From Patiria miniata (lineage: Eukaryota; Echinodermata; Asteroidea; Valvatida; Asterinidae), in the NCBI RefSeq assembly GCF_015706575.1, contig NW_024037072.1:26909162-26973161 (forward strand): 64,000 nucleotides of DNA, given 5' to 3'. The translations under genes were made by a program, and so were the position numbers. Of the stretch, positions 12,001 through 23,807 are shown piece after piece. A model generated the notes under the pieces. The model was not told the origin of the DNA. It saw only the letters and a list, made by a program, of their open reading frames with translations, and did not search any database. How positions within the stretch are numbered: the stretch's first letter is position 1; every line of letters starts with the position of its first letter.

Positions 12001-15000
12001 TGATGTCTTAACTTAAAGCAGATTAGATTGACTTTACATTCAACGTCATTCTGGCTAACTTGTACGTTCGTTTTCATGATGTAATTTAACACTTATTTTT
12101 TTTGTCTCAGTGAGTGTGTTGTCAAAACTGCTGTAATGCACTGACGGGTTTGTCTATCATACGTGACTGTAACCTGCCCCTGCTGCTCTGAATACGGCTT
12201 CAGTTTTCAGTTGCCGATAATTCCAGTGACTTTATTCATAAGGCATATTCTGTTTGTAGAAGAGCACAACCAGATATGCCGAAGATGGTTAAGCGATTCC
12301 ACCGGGCCATTGTTGCAAGTGACACCAGATATTCATGGCGGCTGTCTGCACACACAATCGGGGAGTGACTGGGGGAAGAAAATATGGCGAGCGGCCGACG
12401 AGATGGTGGTGTGCATATGGTGGGTCGGGACAAACAGATTGTGCCGAGATGCTCCCAGCCTGTGTGACAGATTGCTCCGAGAGTTGTACAAAAGCGTTCA
12501 AATTTCACGGGGAGGTGTACATACTCAGCCCGGCCGACTGACTTGTGCCCGCCCTGGGCCGGGGCGGGCGCGACGGTGCGAGCTGCTTGGCGCGGCGCGC
12601 GAAACAGGCAGGCGGGCGGACGATGCACCTCCGAAATTTGAGTCTTCAGTCAACATTTCAGTGCAGAGAGTAGCTCCATTCCGCGTCTCGTGAGCCACTT
12701 GATCTTAGCCCTGGTTTGAGCCCCACTAATGGGTTATTAACAACCAATCATGTCTGGTCACACTGCTTCCCCGGCTTACTCCTCCGTCTCTCTTTAGGTC
12801 TCTCTCTCTCAAACCTCTTTGCCTCAAAAGAGAGAAAAAAAGTACAAGCCTACCCTCTCCAACAATAGATCCATGCGCTGCCACTCCACTCCCACTTAGA
12901 TCTGTCAAGATTCCACGTTCATTTTTCATTATAACTCCGTCATATAAAAAGTTCCTACTGAAGATGTAGAGTGTACACCGCTGACATATTGCAACTTCCG
13001 AGATAACCCAAATACAAGATTAATTTTTAATTTGAATGGAGTAGTTTTGTTCGCATTAAATATCAATTTTCATGCCCGGGCGGGACTTGAATCTCATCAC
13101 GGGCGGCCGCTGCATGGACGTTTTAAGGCTAGTAGTAGTTAGTTTTGTATAGGACACCAGAAATGGGCCATGTGTTTACCACTCATAGAGACATGCAGTA
13201 ATCGAAGATAACGGTAGCTCATCTGAAAGGTCTGCCGCACCCCCACCATTGAAATAATAGTAGAAACAGCAGTACAAAAAGTATCGTCTGCATAAATAAA
13301 ACCGTTTGATAAAAATGTCATCCCTACGCAGGGTTAGTTTAAAAAAAAAATCGATTAAGTTGACAATTTGCTTAACCATCATAATGCGCTAAACTTGTAT
13401 GCAATCAAGAAAATCTTAAATTTGAAAAAAAAAGCTTTGGTTTGTAAACGCTTTACCATAAAAACGTAGTTTTTTTAATTTACTCAATATTGCAATGAAT
13501 ACTGGTATGAAGACTAAGTGACAAGGCAAGATCACTCAAGTAAAACCTTTTTTTCATTATTGTCTGCGACGAAACGCTTTGCTTGATTTACGAACCCTTG
13601 ACGACCGTTGCTAGTAGCGGGAAGAGAAATAAATCTGTCACAGTCGAGCATAATCATGTTCCAACGATGAAAAATGAATCATAATTTGTGCTCGGCAAAC
13701 GCGTGTTTTCTCTTATGTGGGGAGCCTCAGCTAGATGACCCGTAGAAAGCCATGAGTCACCAGAATTCAACTATTGTGAATGAATGGCAGAATGTGACAT
13801 GGGTTGTTGTAGCTTAAGGAATTGCATAGAAAATGTTATATCAATGTAGAATGTTCGTGTATGCGAGGGATGAATCCAGTAGACGTAATTTTTCTTTTTT
13901 GACAGGTGTAAGCATCATTATAAGTTGAGTTGGGAGAACGGATCTGACGCCAATTTCATAGCACTGTAAGCAGTGCTTTATCTGCTTTTAAAAAGACCCT
14001 TCGCTCATTTTTACGAAGACAATGAAACGACATGCAGACATACAAAGGCAAACGCATTTAAGATTACGTGAGAAAATTCGTTTGAATAGTGACGCAACAA
14101 TTTAAATTCTTAGACATAGCAAGCATTAGAAAGTCGACATCGTGAAAAAAAATACGCTTAAGGAATAGACACTTTGCTTTGTACTGTTACCACAGGTTCT
14201 CTGTATCTGTTAAGCAGCTCTATTTAATCACGTCCTGCTTTCGATTATATGAAGTTAATTAATGCGTAGTTTAAGTAATGTTTTACACTAAATACTTACA
14301 ATTAATTTGGAATGATCGACTCTACACCTGTGTTTTTTTAACAGGTGTCGAGTCTATCATTAAGATGCACAGGTCTTTGTTTTTTTGTCTAGCTCGGCTC
14401 TGGTCCGTCAGTATCACAGCGAGCCGAATCGGGATCTTTAATGACCCGGCCAACCTAGCGAGCCATGATCGCCTACACGATGGGTCGCCTCAGGCCTCGC
14501 GAGCGGCCCTCCGGTTCTGGCCAGCGACATGAAGTGCCATCCACTGACAATATGGCGTGCACCCTTCGCTGATCACTTCCCCTCCCAATATGGCCCGGGG
14601 TGGGCTCACGCAGACCATTTTATACCACCCCGACCACAATGGGGTCTTGATCACCTCTAAAAGGGTGGGCGTGTGAGCAGCGGCCCTTCGTGTACTTAAT
14701 ACTCCTTTTTCTTTCCAAAGATTGCATCTCAATCAGCGAGGAATGATGATGCCATGAGTGGCGTCTTATTATTAGGTCGGCTGTCAATTACAGTGGCAGG
14801 GACCCGGAACCTATCAGCGTTTCTTGGGCTGAAGGCATTCTTGCCAAGCATCCAAAAACTCTTCCTAGTTTTACACACAAAAAAAATCTTTTTTTTTCTT
14901 CTCAGTTTAATGATGACTATAATATTGGGGATTCGATTCCATGGAAGAGTACCATGAACTCCTTTCATTTTGTATTTTTTTATCAGTATAATGTGATTTT

Positions 15001-16000
15001 AAAAAAATAGTGAAAATAATATTGAACTTGTCATCTTATAATATTATTTTATAAGAATAATTGAATTGTAATAACATAATTAAACAAATCAATAACAGTA
15101 CAACTGCGAATTATCACCGAGGTATACAATACTTTGAAATAAACTACGATATCATGTGGCCAAATAGTGTTTCCCCATTTTTTTTGGGTGGCCATTCTTG
15201 CACATTTCACATGGAGACTGGTATTTAGGTGTTCAACAAATAATGGCAACAATTTATAACCATCAGTGACCACTTCTAAAGTGACTGGCCAACATAACCG
15301 TGTTTTGTGTCAAATGTATCGCCATATCCATCCGTCACTTACTTATTTTTACTAGCATGGCCACCATCATCTTCATCTCTGCCCAAACTCCAAATAGATC
15401 TACATCTGTGACGTGATCTGTCAAAATCAGACACTTGTAAACAGATCCTGTTTTACGTCACATCTTGTTATTTTTATTCGCAGCTTTTCGCAGATTTGTT
15501 ATCCTTGAAACGCTTAAATTTACTCTAAAACTGTAAAAGTTTCAGACTGTAAATTTGCTTCTAGAGGTGACCTTTTTGTAAAGCTTTAATTTGTAGAGGT
15601 TTATCAGTTCAAGAAATGCGTAACTCGAAACTATGACAGGCAATTTCTCAGTTTTCACATTTGTGGCATCACAAACTCCAAATGGTTGTGACTTGGCCAA
15701 GGAAAGCCCGTTTTCAAACATCAAATCATCAAATGTGAAGTGTAAGATGTAGCCTATATTTCAAGATTTGTTTTTCGACGAGCTGCCAAGAAGTGTATTA
15801 TTATGACAGAAACGTCAAGTCTTTGCCGCAATTGTGCTCCGAGTTCCAGGCGCAAAGCCTTTCACCATTGCCATTTAAGATTGTATACATAAATGTGCAT
15901 ATGCTACGATTAGATTTTCTTCATTCACTCTCTTTCTAATAAGCTTAGTTCTTCCACAATCTGAAGTCATAATTTTACGCTTTTGCCCTTGACTTGATCA
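12001..16000. other. Gene-free stretch with CpG-rich island at 12380-12620
   Basis: The + strand frame 12163-12693 and the - strand frame 12236-12628 overlap, and neither resembles a known protein. A second GC-rich patch lies at 14390-14700. The remainder is AT-rich with a few short inverted repeats, such as TCGACTCTACACCTGT / ACAGGTGTCGAGTC at 14317-14355. Confidence 0.35.
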
Positions 16001-19000
16001 TTCTCCCGTAGCGAGATCCAACAGCCTGCATGCAATATGTATGTACCTCCAGCCCTTTTTACGACCTCAACAGCGTCACCCGAACAAAACATCTTTTGGT
16101 GACTGAGACAAACCATTTTTTTCTTAAACCTCTTTATGTGTTCCCACGGCCATGTTCACGCCGTATCGGGTTGACCCACGTCGCCCCATGTTTACCCAGA
16201 TTCTGCCCCGATGACAAACATTATACGGTTGGCCAATTACTGCCCAAAATTACATGAATTGACGTCATGAATTATACCATACCTGACCCTTTTCTAAATC
16301 TTTGCATGTGCAACTCCCGCTCAGGAGTTTTTGTATTGCCAAAAGGTACCCCACATTTCGAAACACATGCTGTTTCGGTATGTCTGGAATTGCGTGATGG
16401 CGAAGAGTTTGCAACAAATTTAGTTCAGGAAAATTTCCATTTATGCACTTTGAACAATGAACTCTCAGCCTTACAGAAATTAAAAAAAGTTCACAAGTCA
16501 ACTAGTCATTAGTAGGCCTAATAACTTAAATAAAACAGCATGTAATTTGAGCGGAAACACCAAGCTGTGCTGTTCCCTTTAACTCATTTCTTTTTTTAAA
16601 GTTTCACTCTCTTTACTGATGCATTCATGGGTCTTCGTCTAATTTCCTTCCAAGACAGATCACTTTACTTTAGCACCTTTTTTTCAATCTCAGTGCCGTT
16701 TGGCATCTCTTTCTACGGGGAAACAGATCTCTCCTATGTGTGTGTTTAGAAAGTGAGCCGGGTAAACAAGCTTTGGCTCGGCGAGTAGAATATCCCGATT
16801 GCACGCTCGGGCCTGCTGACGTCTGGCATTGGCCGCACGGCACGTGCCCTAATGACGTTATAACGAAGCCAGCAACCTGTGATCAGGAGAGGGGAGAACA
16901 GATTTGCCCTGAGCTCACAAATTGGTCTTTACCATTGGTCAATATTGACACTAACCGATAATTACGGGTAATAAATTTCGATTTACACGCGCGCGTCTGC
17001 GTGCTAGTCTCTCCCTCTCTCTGTTGTCGGGTATTATGCAGTGTCACGGGCCCGGCCGACACACTCGGCCGTGTTTTGATTCACCGCATCCAACCGCGCC
17101 TTGCTTCGTCATGCATTCGTCATCGTACGCCAACGTTCGGTATTCGAGTCATGCAAACGAAAGAAAGATGAACTGCTTTTCTGGAGCTGAAAATCAGACG
17201 ACAAAATCGGAGGTGTCAAATGCTTGCAACCCAACCGGACGTGTAAAATGTCATTGGGAGTCGGGTGTCTTCATCGGCGAAGCCACGGGTGTGCTGTGTA
17301 GCAGCAAGCATCAGGGTCCAACTTCATGGCCACACTTTAAAGAGAGAAAGTAAAATGCTTATTTAAAATGTGCTAAGTATAATTCAGACGATAATCAGTT
17401 ATTGATCATAATGGATGGTGACTGTTTTCGCTAAGCAAATACTTCTTGTGCTAAGCAGCGCTAAAAATTTGGTTAGATCAGATTCTTACCACTGAGCTGT
17501 CGGTATAGTGAGCCCCCCTGCCCGGTCGAGACGTCATATCTTGGAATACCAATTATAGCATGTACAAAATGTCCAACTCCGACAAGAACAAATAAGCCGG
17601 GGATGATAAATTATTCCTCAAACACGCCCGTGTTTATTTCTGTTGCCCGTTGGTGCTACAGTTTGCTTTGGCCCGGCATCTCCTTCGAGTGTAAATACAC
17701 GGGTCGTCCGTGGGTATAGGGCTTGGCATCAACCCCGTCACGCTGATGCTGGGTCGGACACCGTGTCGAGTCGTTGTCTCTATTTGGTCCCCCCCCCCCA
17801 CCCTCTTCACTCTGACAAAACTGACCGGACAAAATTAATCACTCTCCGTGTGGCGAAAGGGTGACACTTTCGGAAACATTTAGTTACTTTGATTGATTTT
17901 AAGGGATGGGTTGCTCCGCGAGCCCCAACGAAAACAGTGAGGGCGTTCTAGGTTCGGGTCGATATATAGAGCACTGTGCAGACCGTACCAGACCTTTCTT
18001 TTTTGCTGAAAGTATACCAGAAATTCCCCTGACCCATATTAATGTTTCAATATTACGACTTTGCCATTCGCACGATATCCTGGTCTTCTAAAATGTGACT
18101 TTTTTTTAGTAAGAGCCAGGCAGTCGTGTTTACACATCTCTGTCAGACAAATTTCCACTTGGAGAATGTTAAGTGTGGCTATTGAAGAGAGTCTTTTGTC
18201 TGAGGGAAGACAGATATGACTCGTGTACCATATACGTCAAAATCTGGGCAATTTGTGTCGCAACAAGCAAAAGAGTTCCATTGTACATCTCTTTCATCGT
18301 TAGCTTTCTAAGGCAGTCAATAATCTGGTTGAATGAAATGGGGCCATGAACCAAACATGCAGACAATTCGATCTGTTTATGCACTCGCCTATCTGTAGCT
18401 GTGTATACAGCTAAACACGCAACCTTTTTGGAGCAGTCTCCGAGCCGCCTATATACACACATGTTGGAAGGCTGAAACAATGTTTAGTCGGCGAAAAATT
18501 TGCGAGGAAATTCCACACACCGAAAACCCGTCTGTGACATTGATAGCTCGCATACACGCCAGATGGAGACAAACTTGCTCCACGATTTCAATATTTCAAC
18601 CCAGTTCTGCCCATGATTCGTCAACGACGACACCGACTACATCAAGTTCAGACACGTCTTTTTGACGACAACCGTTACAAAATAACCCCGCCGATTCTAA
18701 TGATGCAAATACTTGCAATTGCATTACATATCTTAAAACTTAACTTTAATTGAGTAAACCAAGCCTATCCCATTTGACTCAACTCAATTTCGCGAAAACG
18801 TTTTTTTCCCTTCATATACACACGATATTGTGGACACTTGTTCCTGCATCAGTACAATGATATTTTGTCACACATTTCCCCTTTTCTCGCTTATTTTGCC
18901 ATCTCTGTTGTGTATAAAGAACATGAAACCTGGCTTGACTCAAAATCAAGAAAACTGTGACTGCTGAAAAAAAAAACCTTGTCCAAACTTGTATGAGATC

Positions 19001-20284
19001 ATTTATGTGGAGCAAAATAATTATTTTGTCGGAAAGAATAGTCCAAACAATGATTGTGGTAACAAAACGGGCACAGTTGCAACGACTCTTTTTTTTTTAA
19101 ACCTTCGCTCGCAAAAGTTGGCCATTTGTGTCTAGTTCCCTGAATGCATTTCATTAATTGTTAACTGTTGAATGGGATGGCGCCAGACTTTTTATGCAGG
19201 GACAATGCAGCCTTATTTTACTGTCATTTTATTTCTTTTGATCTGGCTTTAAACATTAGGGAATGTTTAATTACACATTTTAAATTATTCATTGATGCAG
19301 ACTGGAATTAATTAGAAACTAACTCACTTTCATTTCTCTTCACAAGTTCCAAAAATGAAGATTTTATCTCACTTTCAATTCAATATGGCCGACTCGTGAA
19401 TTAGGCCCATAGTGGCAGCACATTCATTGAACAAACATATTGGTCTCATTGCTGGGACCAATACAGTCGCGGACATATTCACAAAATAAAAATCACACAG
19501 ATATTTGAGTATCTAAATCGGGTTGAGTGGCTAAAACAGCAAATAATATCACGCACTTCAAATGTATTGTGACTGTTTCTCCATAATTTTTTAAGCAAAA
19601 TGGCTATTTTTGCCCTAAGCAGTTTCAAGAATCATTGGCCTCTGATTATTAAGAAAAAAGAAAAGAATTTATCGTTGGTGTTCGCAGCCATTGTCTACTT
19701 ATTTCCAACATCATGCTGCCATACATGTACCGAAAAAGAGTTCTCCTTGACAGTCCAGACCATTAAAATTTGTAAACAAAAACCCATTCAATTTTTGGTT
19801 TAAAAAAGGAGTAAAATATACTTGAAAAATCAGTTGTGACTGTGGAGGTATAAAAAAAAGAGAAACAGATTTTTTAAGCCCGATTTGATGCCTCGCCGCG
19901 GGTGAACGAACGTTACAAGTCCGCAGTAGCCGCCTTCTGTCATCGCGTTCGCCCAGAAGCGACGGGGCAAAACCGCGACGCGCGGTGGCCTCGACAAAAC
20001 GGGCGGCGTTATACCGGGACTGTATAGTATTTCCCGAACAAATAAATACGGCTAGTCAAAAAGGAATTTCCAAAAAAAAAGGAGGAAAATGATGTCCTGT
20101 GTTCACTGACAACAGTTTGGAATACTGTTGCAGAACTGTGAAAAGAAAACAAAATATCACAAGAAGTAACGGACTGAAATGGAAATATGCATGGGTTGAA
20201 ATTTCCATAAAAGATTGTTTACAAGTGGACAATGAAATTATACATTTACCAGAAGTCATTGTTCCTTTTGTCAGTTCTTATGGT
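16001..20284. other. Gene-free stretch
   Basis: Open frames at 16740-16961 and 17024-17353 on the + strand lie in a GC-richer zone, but show no domain, no splice bracketing and no similarity I recognise. 19880-20030 is a CpG-rich patch. No mobile-element ends seen. Confidence 0.35.
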
Positions 20285-20635
20285 AGATTCCTATTCAGTT
20301 GATTGAAAGAGACCTTATCTTTGAGACTTAGTCCCTTTTCTTGTTTATTTTCGCAATGGTGTGCAGTTTACTCATTGTGGTTTGTGGACAATGACTTTCA
20401 TGAAAACTGAATACATTTAAACAATTGTTGCTGAACTTCTTTCCCGGCCAGAATATATCCACTGCCAACACTTTTGGGCAAGTGTGGTTGAGATTTTACC
20501 CTTAGAGTAAACGTTTTGGTTTAATTTCAATACCGTCGGATGTCTTTCGATTTGTACATCCACCCATGTAATGTATATTACGTTGACATTGTGCAGATTA
20601 TATCCTACCGTTACCATTCAGTTGATATTATCAAA
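20285..20635. repeat. Dispersed repeat, inverted relative to 32107-32470
   Basis: Shared blocks include CAACACTTTTGGGCAAGTGTGG, a TACATCCACCCATGTAATG stretch and TTTCATGAAAACTGAATACAT. The second copy reads on the opposite strand. It is noncoding, and the nature of the parent element is unknown. Confidence 0.7.
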
Positions 20636-20663
20636 GGCATTTTTGCATGATTTGCTTTTGTTT

Positions 20664-21185
20664 TTAAAGGGAATATACAACATTTGCAAACATCGAAAAA
20701 TAAAACTACCAAGTTTTTGCGAAATACCTTAATAGGATGTTGGTAAATGACAGTCTAAAGCATCCTGTAAAATTATGGCACCTGGTATACTGTCATTTTC
20801 AAGAAAAGTGGTATTTTTGTATCAATTTCCAACGCTGATCGGCCGATCAGCGTTGGAAACAACTGGCTTTTTTTCAAATACTGGCCCCAATTGACCATTG
20901 CACTTGTTTGCAATCGATTACAAACCCATGAACGGGTACGAGCCAGCTAGACTGGTTCCCTGACCTTACAATTCCCCAAGAAATGTTAACTGCTCTGTTT
21001 CTTCTTATATGGAGTCAGGGAACCAGACTACAGGAAAATGATCGTTTTTCTTGGTTTTAGTAGCATTTTCAAACCCAAAACCTCCAAAAAGTCAGTGTAA
21101 CTATATTTGCTTTATATTTCCAACCCCCCAATTCCATCCATATCTGAAAATTACAGCAAAAGCAAATGATGTATATTCCCTTTAA
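20664..21185. mobile_element. MITE with TTAA ends, copy 2
   Basis: A 522-bp unit closely matching 1505-2027 along its whole length, with TTAA at both ends and the same perfect 34-bp palindrome at 20826-20859. It is noncoding. It abuts a third, inverted and more diverged partial copy (21186-21548). Confidence 0.85.
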
Positions 21186-21548
21186 AGTTTTGTGTTCATA
21201 GATGCTGGAAAAATCAGGAGAAAAAATGCTGTTCCTGTAGTCTGGTTCCTTGACCCTACTTTAGACGACTTGTCTGGTCAGGGAACCAGATTAGCTGGCT
21301 TGCACCCGTTCACGGATGTGTAACCGACTGCAAACAAAATGTGAAAAAAAACCCTAAATTTGGTAAATTGGGGACAGCATTTGAAAAAAAGTCAGTTTTT
21401 CTACTTTTCTTGAAAATGACAGCACGCCAAGTGTCATGATTTCACAGGATGATTGAGACTATCATTCACGTACAATCAAGTAAGGTATTTCAAAATTATT
21501 TCGTAGTTTTGTTTTTTGATGTTTGCAAATGTGGAATATTACCTTTAA
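21186..21548. mobile_element. Diverged inverted partial copy of the TTAA MITE
   Basis: Reading on the - strand it follows the order of the two intact copies: TTAAAGGTAATATTCCACAT at the end, then the ACTACG/AAATACC stretch, CAGGGAACCAG and the ACTACAGGAA block. Part of the interior, including the palindrome, is missing. It lies directly against copy 2. Confidence 0.7.
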
Positions 21549-21559
21549 GCTAAACTTAT

Positions 21560-23619
21560 TCCCATATATAATGTTCGTCACCTCAGCCCGGCCCGTCCGT
21601 CACAGCTGTGTGGATTTTGACAACGATTTGCCAATAAACACGCCGGTAAACCGTGTAAGGAAAGGTTTTGCATGCCGCCCGTTTCGGAACTCAACGGCAT
21701 GTGTTGTTTTTGTTGGGAGTGCGTGTCATCGAGTGACGAGAGTATGGGGCTTGGAGTTTCTGTCAGGACACGGCTGATACTAAGAAAATCTAGCCATCTA
21801 TCCCCTATATATACCCTTCCTCTATATACATGTATAATAAAGACAATTATGTGCCCATCGCGTGGATGGAGTTTTAATTGTGCTACATTTGGGCGTTATA
21901 GTGGACTTAGTCTTGATCCCGATTTTCTCGAATTGAGTTGGGCTTTGCTGTCACTCCCACACAGTTTTGTTGATCTTCAACAGTAGGTTTGTCGCATGCT
22001 AAAAAAAAACGAGGCTGAAAGAGCGACCGAAGCCTATAGCTTAATGTACGACGGCAGTATTTTAGGGGATGTATAGTCAGTTGTTAGTAATATTATGTCT
22101 TTGGACTATAATCACTGTATGGTTTAGTTATGTAATGATGGCCATCCATAATGTTTTCATTCCACTTGTGAACAATACGGAAATGACGTAGTGAAAGGGA
22201 ATTGTAGTCGATCGTTCAGCTTTGCTTGATACCTCCATTATCGTAGATTTTGCCGAACATTCAACACTATTTTTGAATGTTTCGCCTTTGCACCCAGTTA
22301 AAAAACTTAATGCTTAGTCTTGTCTGGCTGTGTTTATAGCCAAATCACATTAAAGTATGTTACGAGTGCAAGTCAAAAATACAGAGGTTATCGTAGCCAC
22401 CAAATCCCGATTCGGCGTGCGCCTGATTGAAGCATCGAAATAATGATCGAATATTCTTCAGAACAAAATACTATAAATGAACATTCTAAAATACCATCTG
22501 CTGAACAACATGTCTCCTTTTGGACTTGCCGTTCACAAAGAATCGAATAATTATACATGCACACCAACAGTTTCAGAAATTAAAACCTAATTGATTTCAG
22601 TTCTTTTTGCCTTCTGTGTTTTCGGTACCTTTAGTAGGGCATATACCAATGATTGAACTTGGCCCAAACACACCGACTGTCTCTCATGATTACATGACTT
22701 TGCTTAGGATAAAGAACTCAACGAAACTTGAGTGTGCCTCCCGGTACGACCATTGTACCCCGCTGCCGGGAAACTTCGGGGGCTTGAAGTGCCAGCCGCG
22801 GAATACTTGAGCCGTGTACCCGCCCCTCAAAGTTCTCGCGAGGACGGAAGATCAATCCTTGTCCATGAAACGGAGTTTGTTTTGCTCTTATCTCGCGCAG
22901 ATTGGATCATCTTGAACAGGTTGCCCTGTAATGGAGAATATAACGGTGGTCTGTCGTGGGAGGCCGAGGGGCCCGATCCGTGGTGGGAGCTGATCGTCCC
23001 TTGAGACGTTCCCCACAAAATGGCGACAGTTGCCGCTTGGTATAGCATATACCATTTGTTTCCCTTCTGAAATCACTGCTCTCCACTCCCAAATAACTTT
23101 CATCTGAAGAACTGAGACCCGTAAATTTATTCAGCAAACAAAATCCATAAAGTCTATAATGTATAGAAAGTAGGCCTAATTTGGTATGGGGGGATATTCA
23201 TCATATGTACAGCTTTAAAAAAAAATGCAGGGCAAGGTAATATAGCGCCCTCATTATGTGCCAAAACAACAGATGCTGGTTTTGTAACTTCCCAGTCGTT
23301 GGTTCTGACTCACACCAATGTCACCATTGTTATGATTAACCTGCTTTGTTTTCTAGGATTATGTTTCTTCAGATCGGTCGCCCCGTGCAAAATAAAATTT
23401 GAAAAAAAGGATGAAAATCAATCAAATTGAAACTTCAAGATTGATCTTTTCATCGACTAAAAACAACTTATAGAGAGGAAAACTCTGTGCTCAAGACGCT
23501 GTCTTTGAACAAAACTCTTTGTTACCCAATGTCTGAATATTTTGTAAAGCTGCCTGACTTTATATTCAGGTTTTACACCAACTAATTTTTTTCTCCGTAA
23601 CTCCTTCCCTTCCACCCAG
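21560..23619. other. Gene-free stretch upstream of transcription-factor exon A
   Basis: Probable intron. No exon with matching phase and coding character was found. 22720-23010 is GC-richer and open in several frames on both strands without resemblance to a known protein. Confidence 0.35.
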
Positions 23620-23807
23620 GGCCTTTCCCGACCGGACTCTACGCCACATCAGCCGCTGAGAACACGGCCCTAGCGCACGCTCACTCGGTCTCCCTGGCGG
23701 ACTTCACTCGACAGAGTATGCCTGGGAGTTGCGGCCTGAAGGATGTCATGTCTACCACGCCTAGCAACCTTCATCAGCACCACCAGCGATCTGATGGCAA
23801 GAGAATG
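23620..23807 (+). CDS. Coding exon A of the probable transcription factor
   Basis: The acceptor follows a pyrimidine-rich stretch ending CCACCCAG at 23619. The donor is ATG|GTGGGT at 23807/23808. Only the frame starting CCT at 23622 is open across the exon. It encodes a Ser/Ala/His-rich segment including GLYATSAAENTALAHAHSVS and a SNLHQHHQR stretch. GC content and codon use are clearly above the AT-rich flanks. The preceding exon must end in phase 1. Confidence 0.68.

Noticed and set aside
12163-12693. 176-codon + strand open frame
   Set aside because: Equally long frame on the opposite strand, high CpG content, no domain, no splice context; composition explains it.
14929-14945. tRNA T-loop-like GGGATTCGATTCCATGG
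   Set aside because: No matching acceptor stem, D-arm or anticodon arm upstream on either strand.
16740-17353. Adjacent open frames of 73 and 109 codons
   Set aside because: GC-rich zone, no recognisable motif, no convincing acceptor or donor and no link in phase to the transcription-factor exons.
18169-18480. 103-codon - strand open frame
   Set aside because: No domain, no gene context, composition like surrounding DNA.
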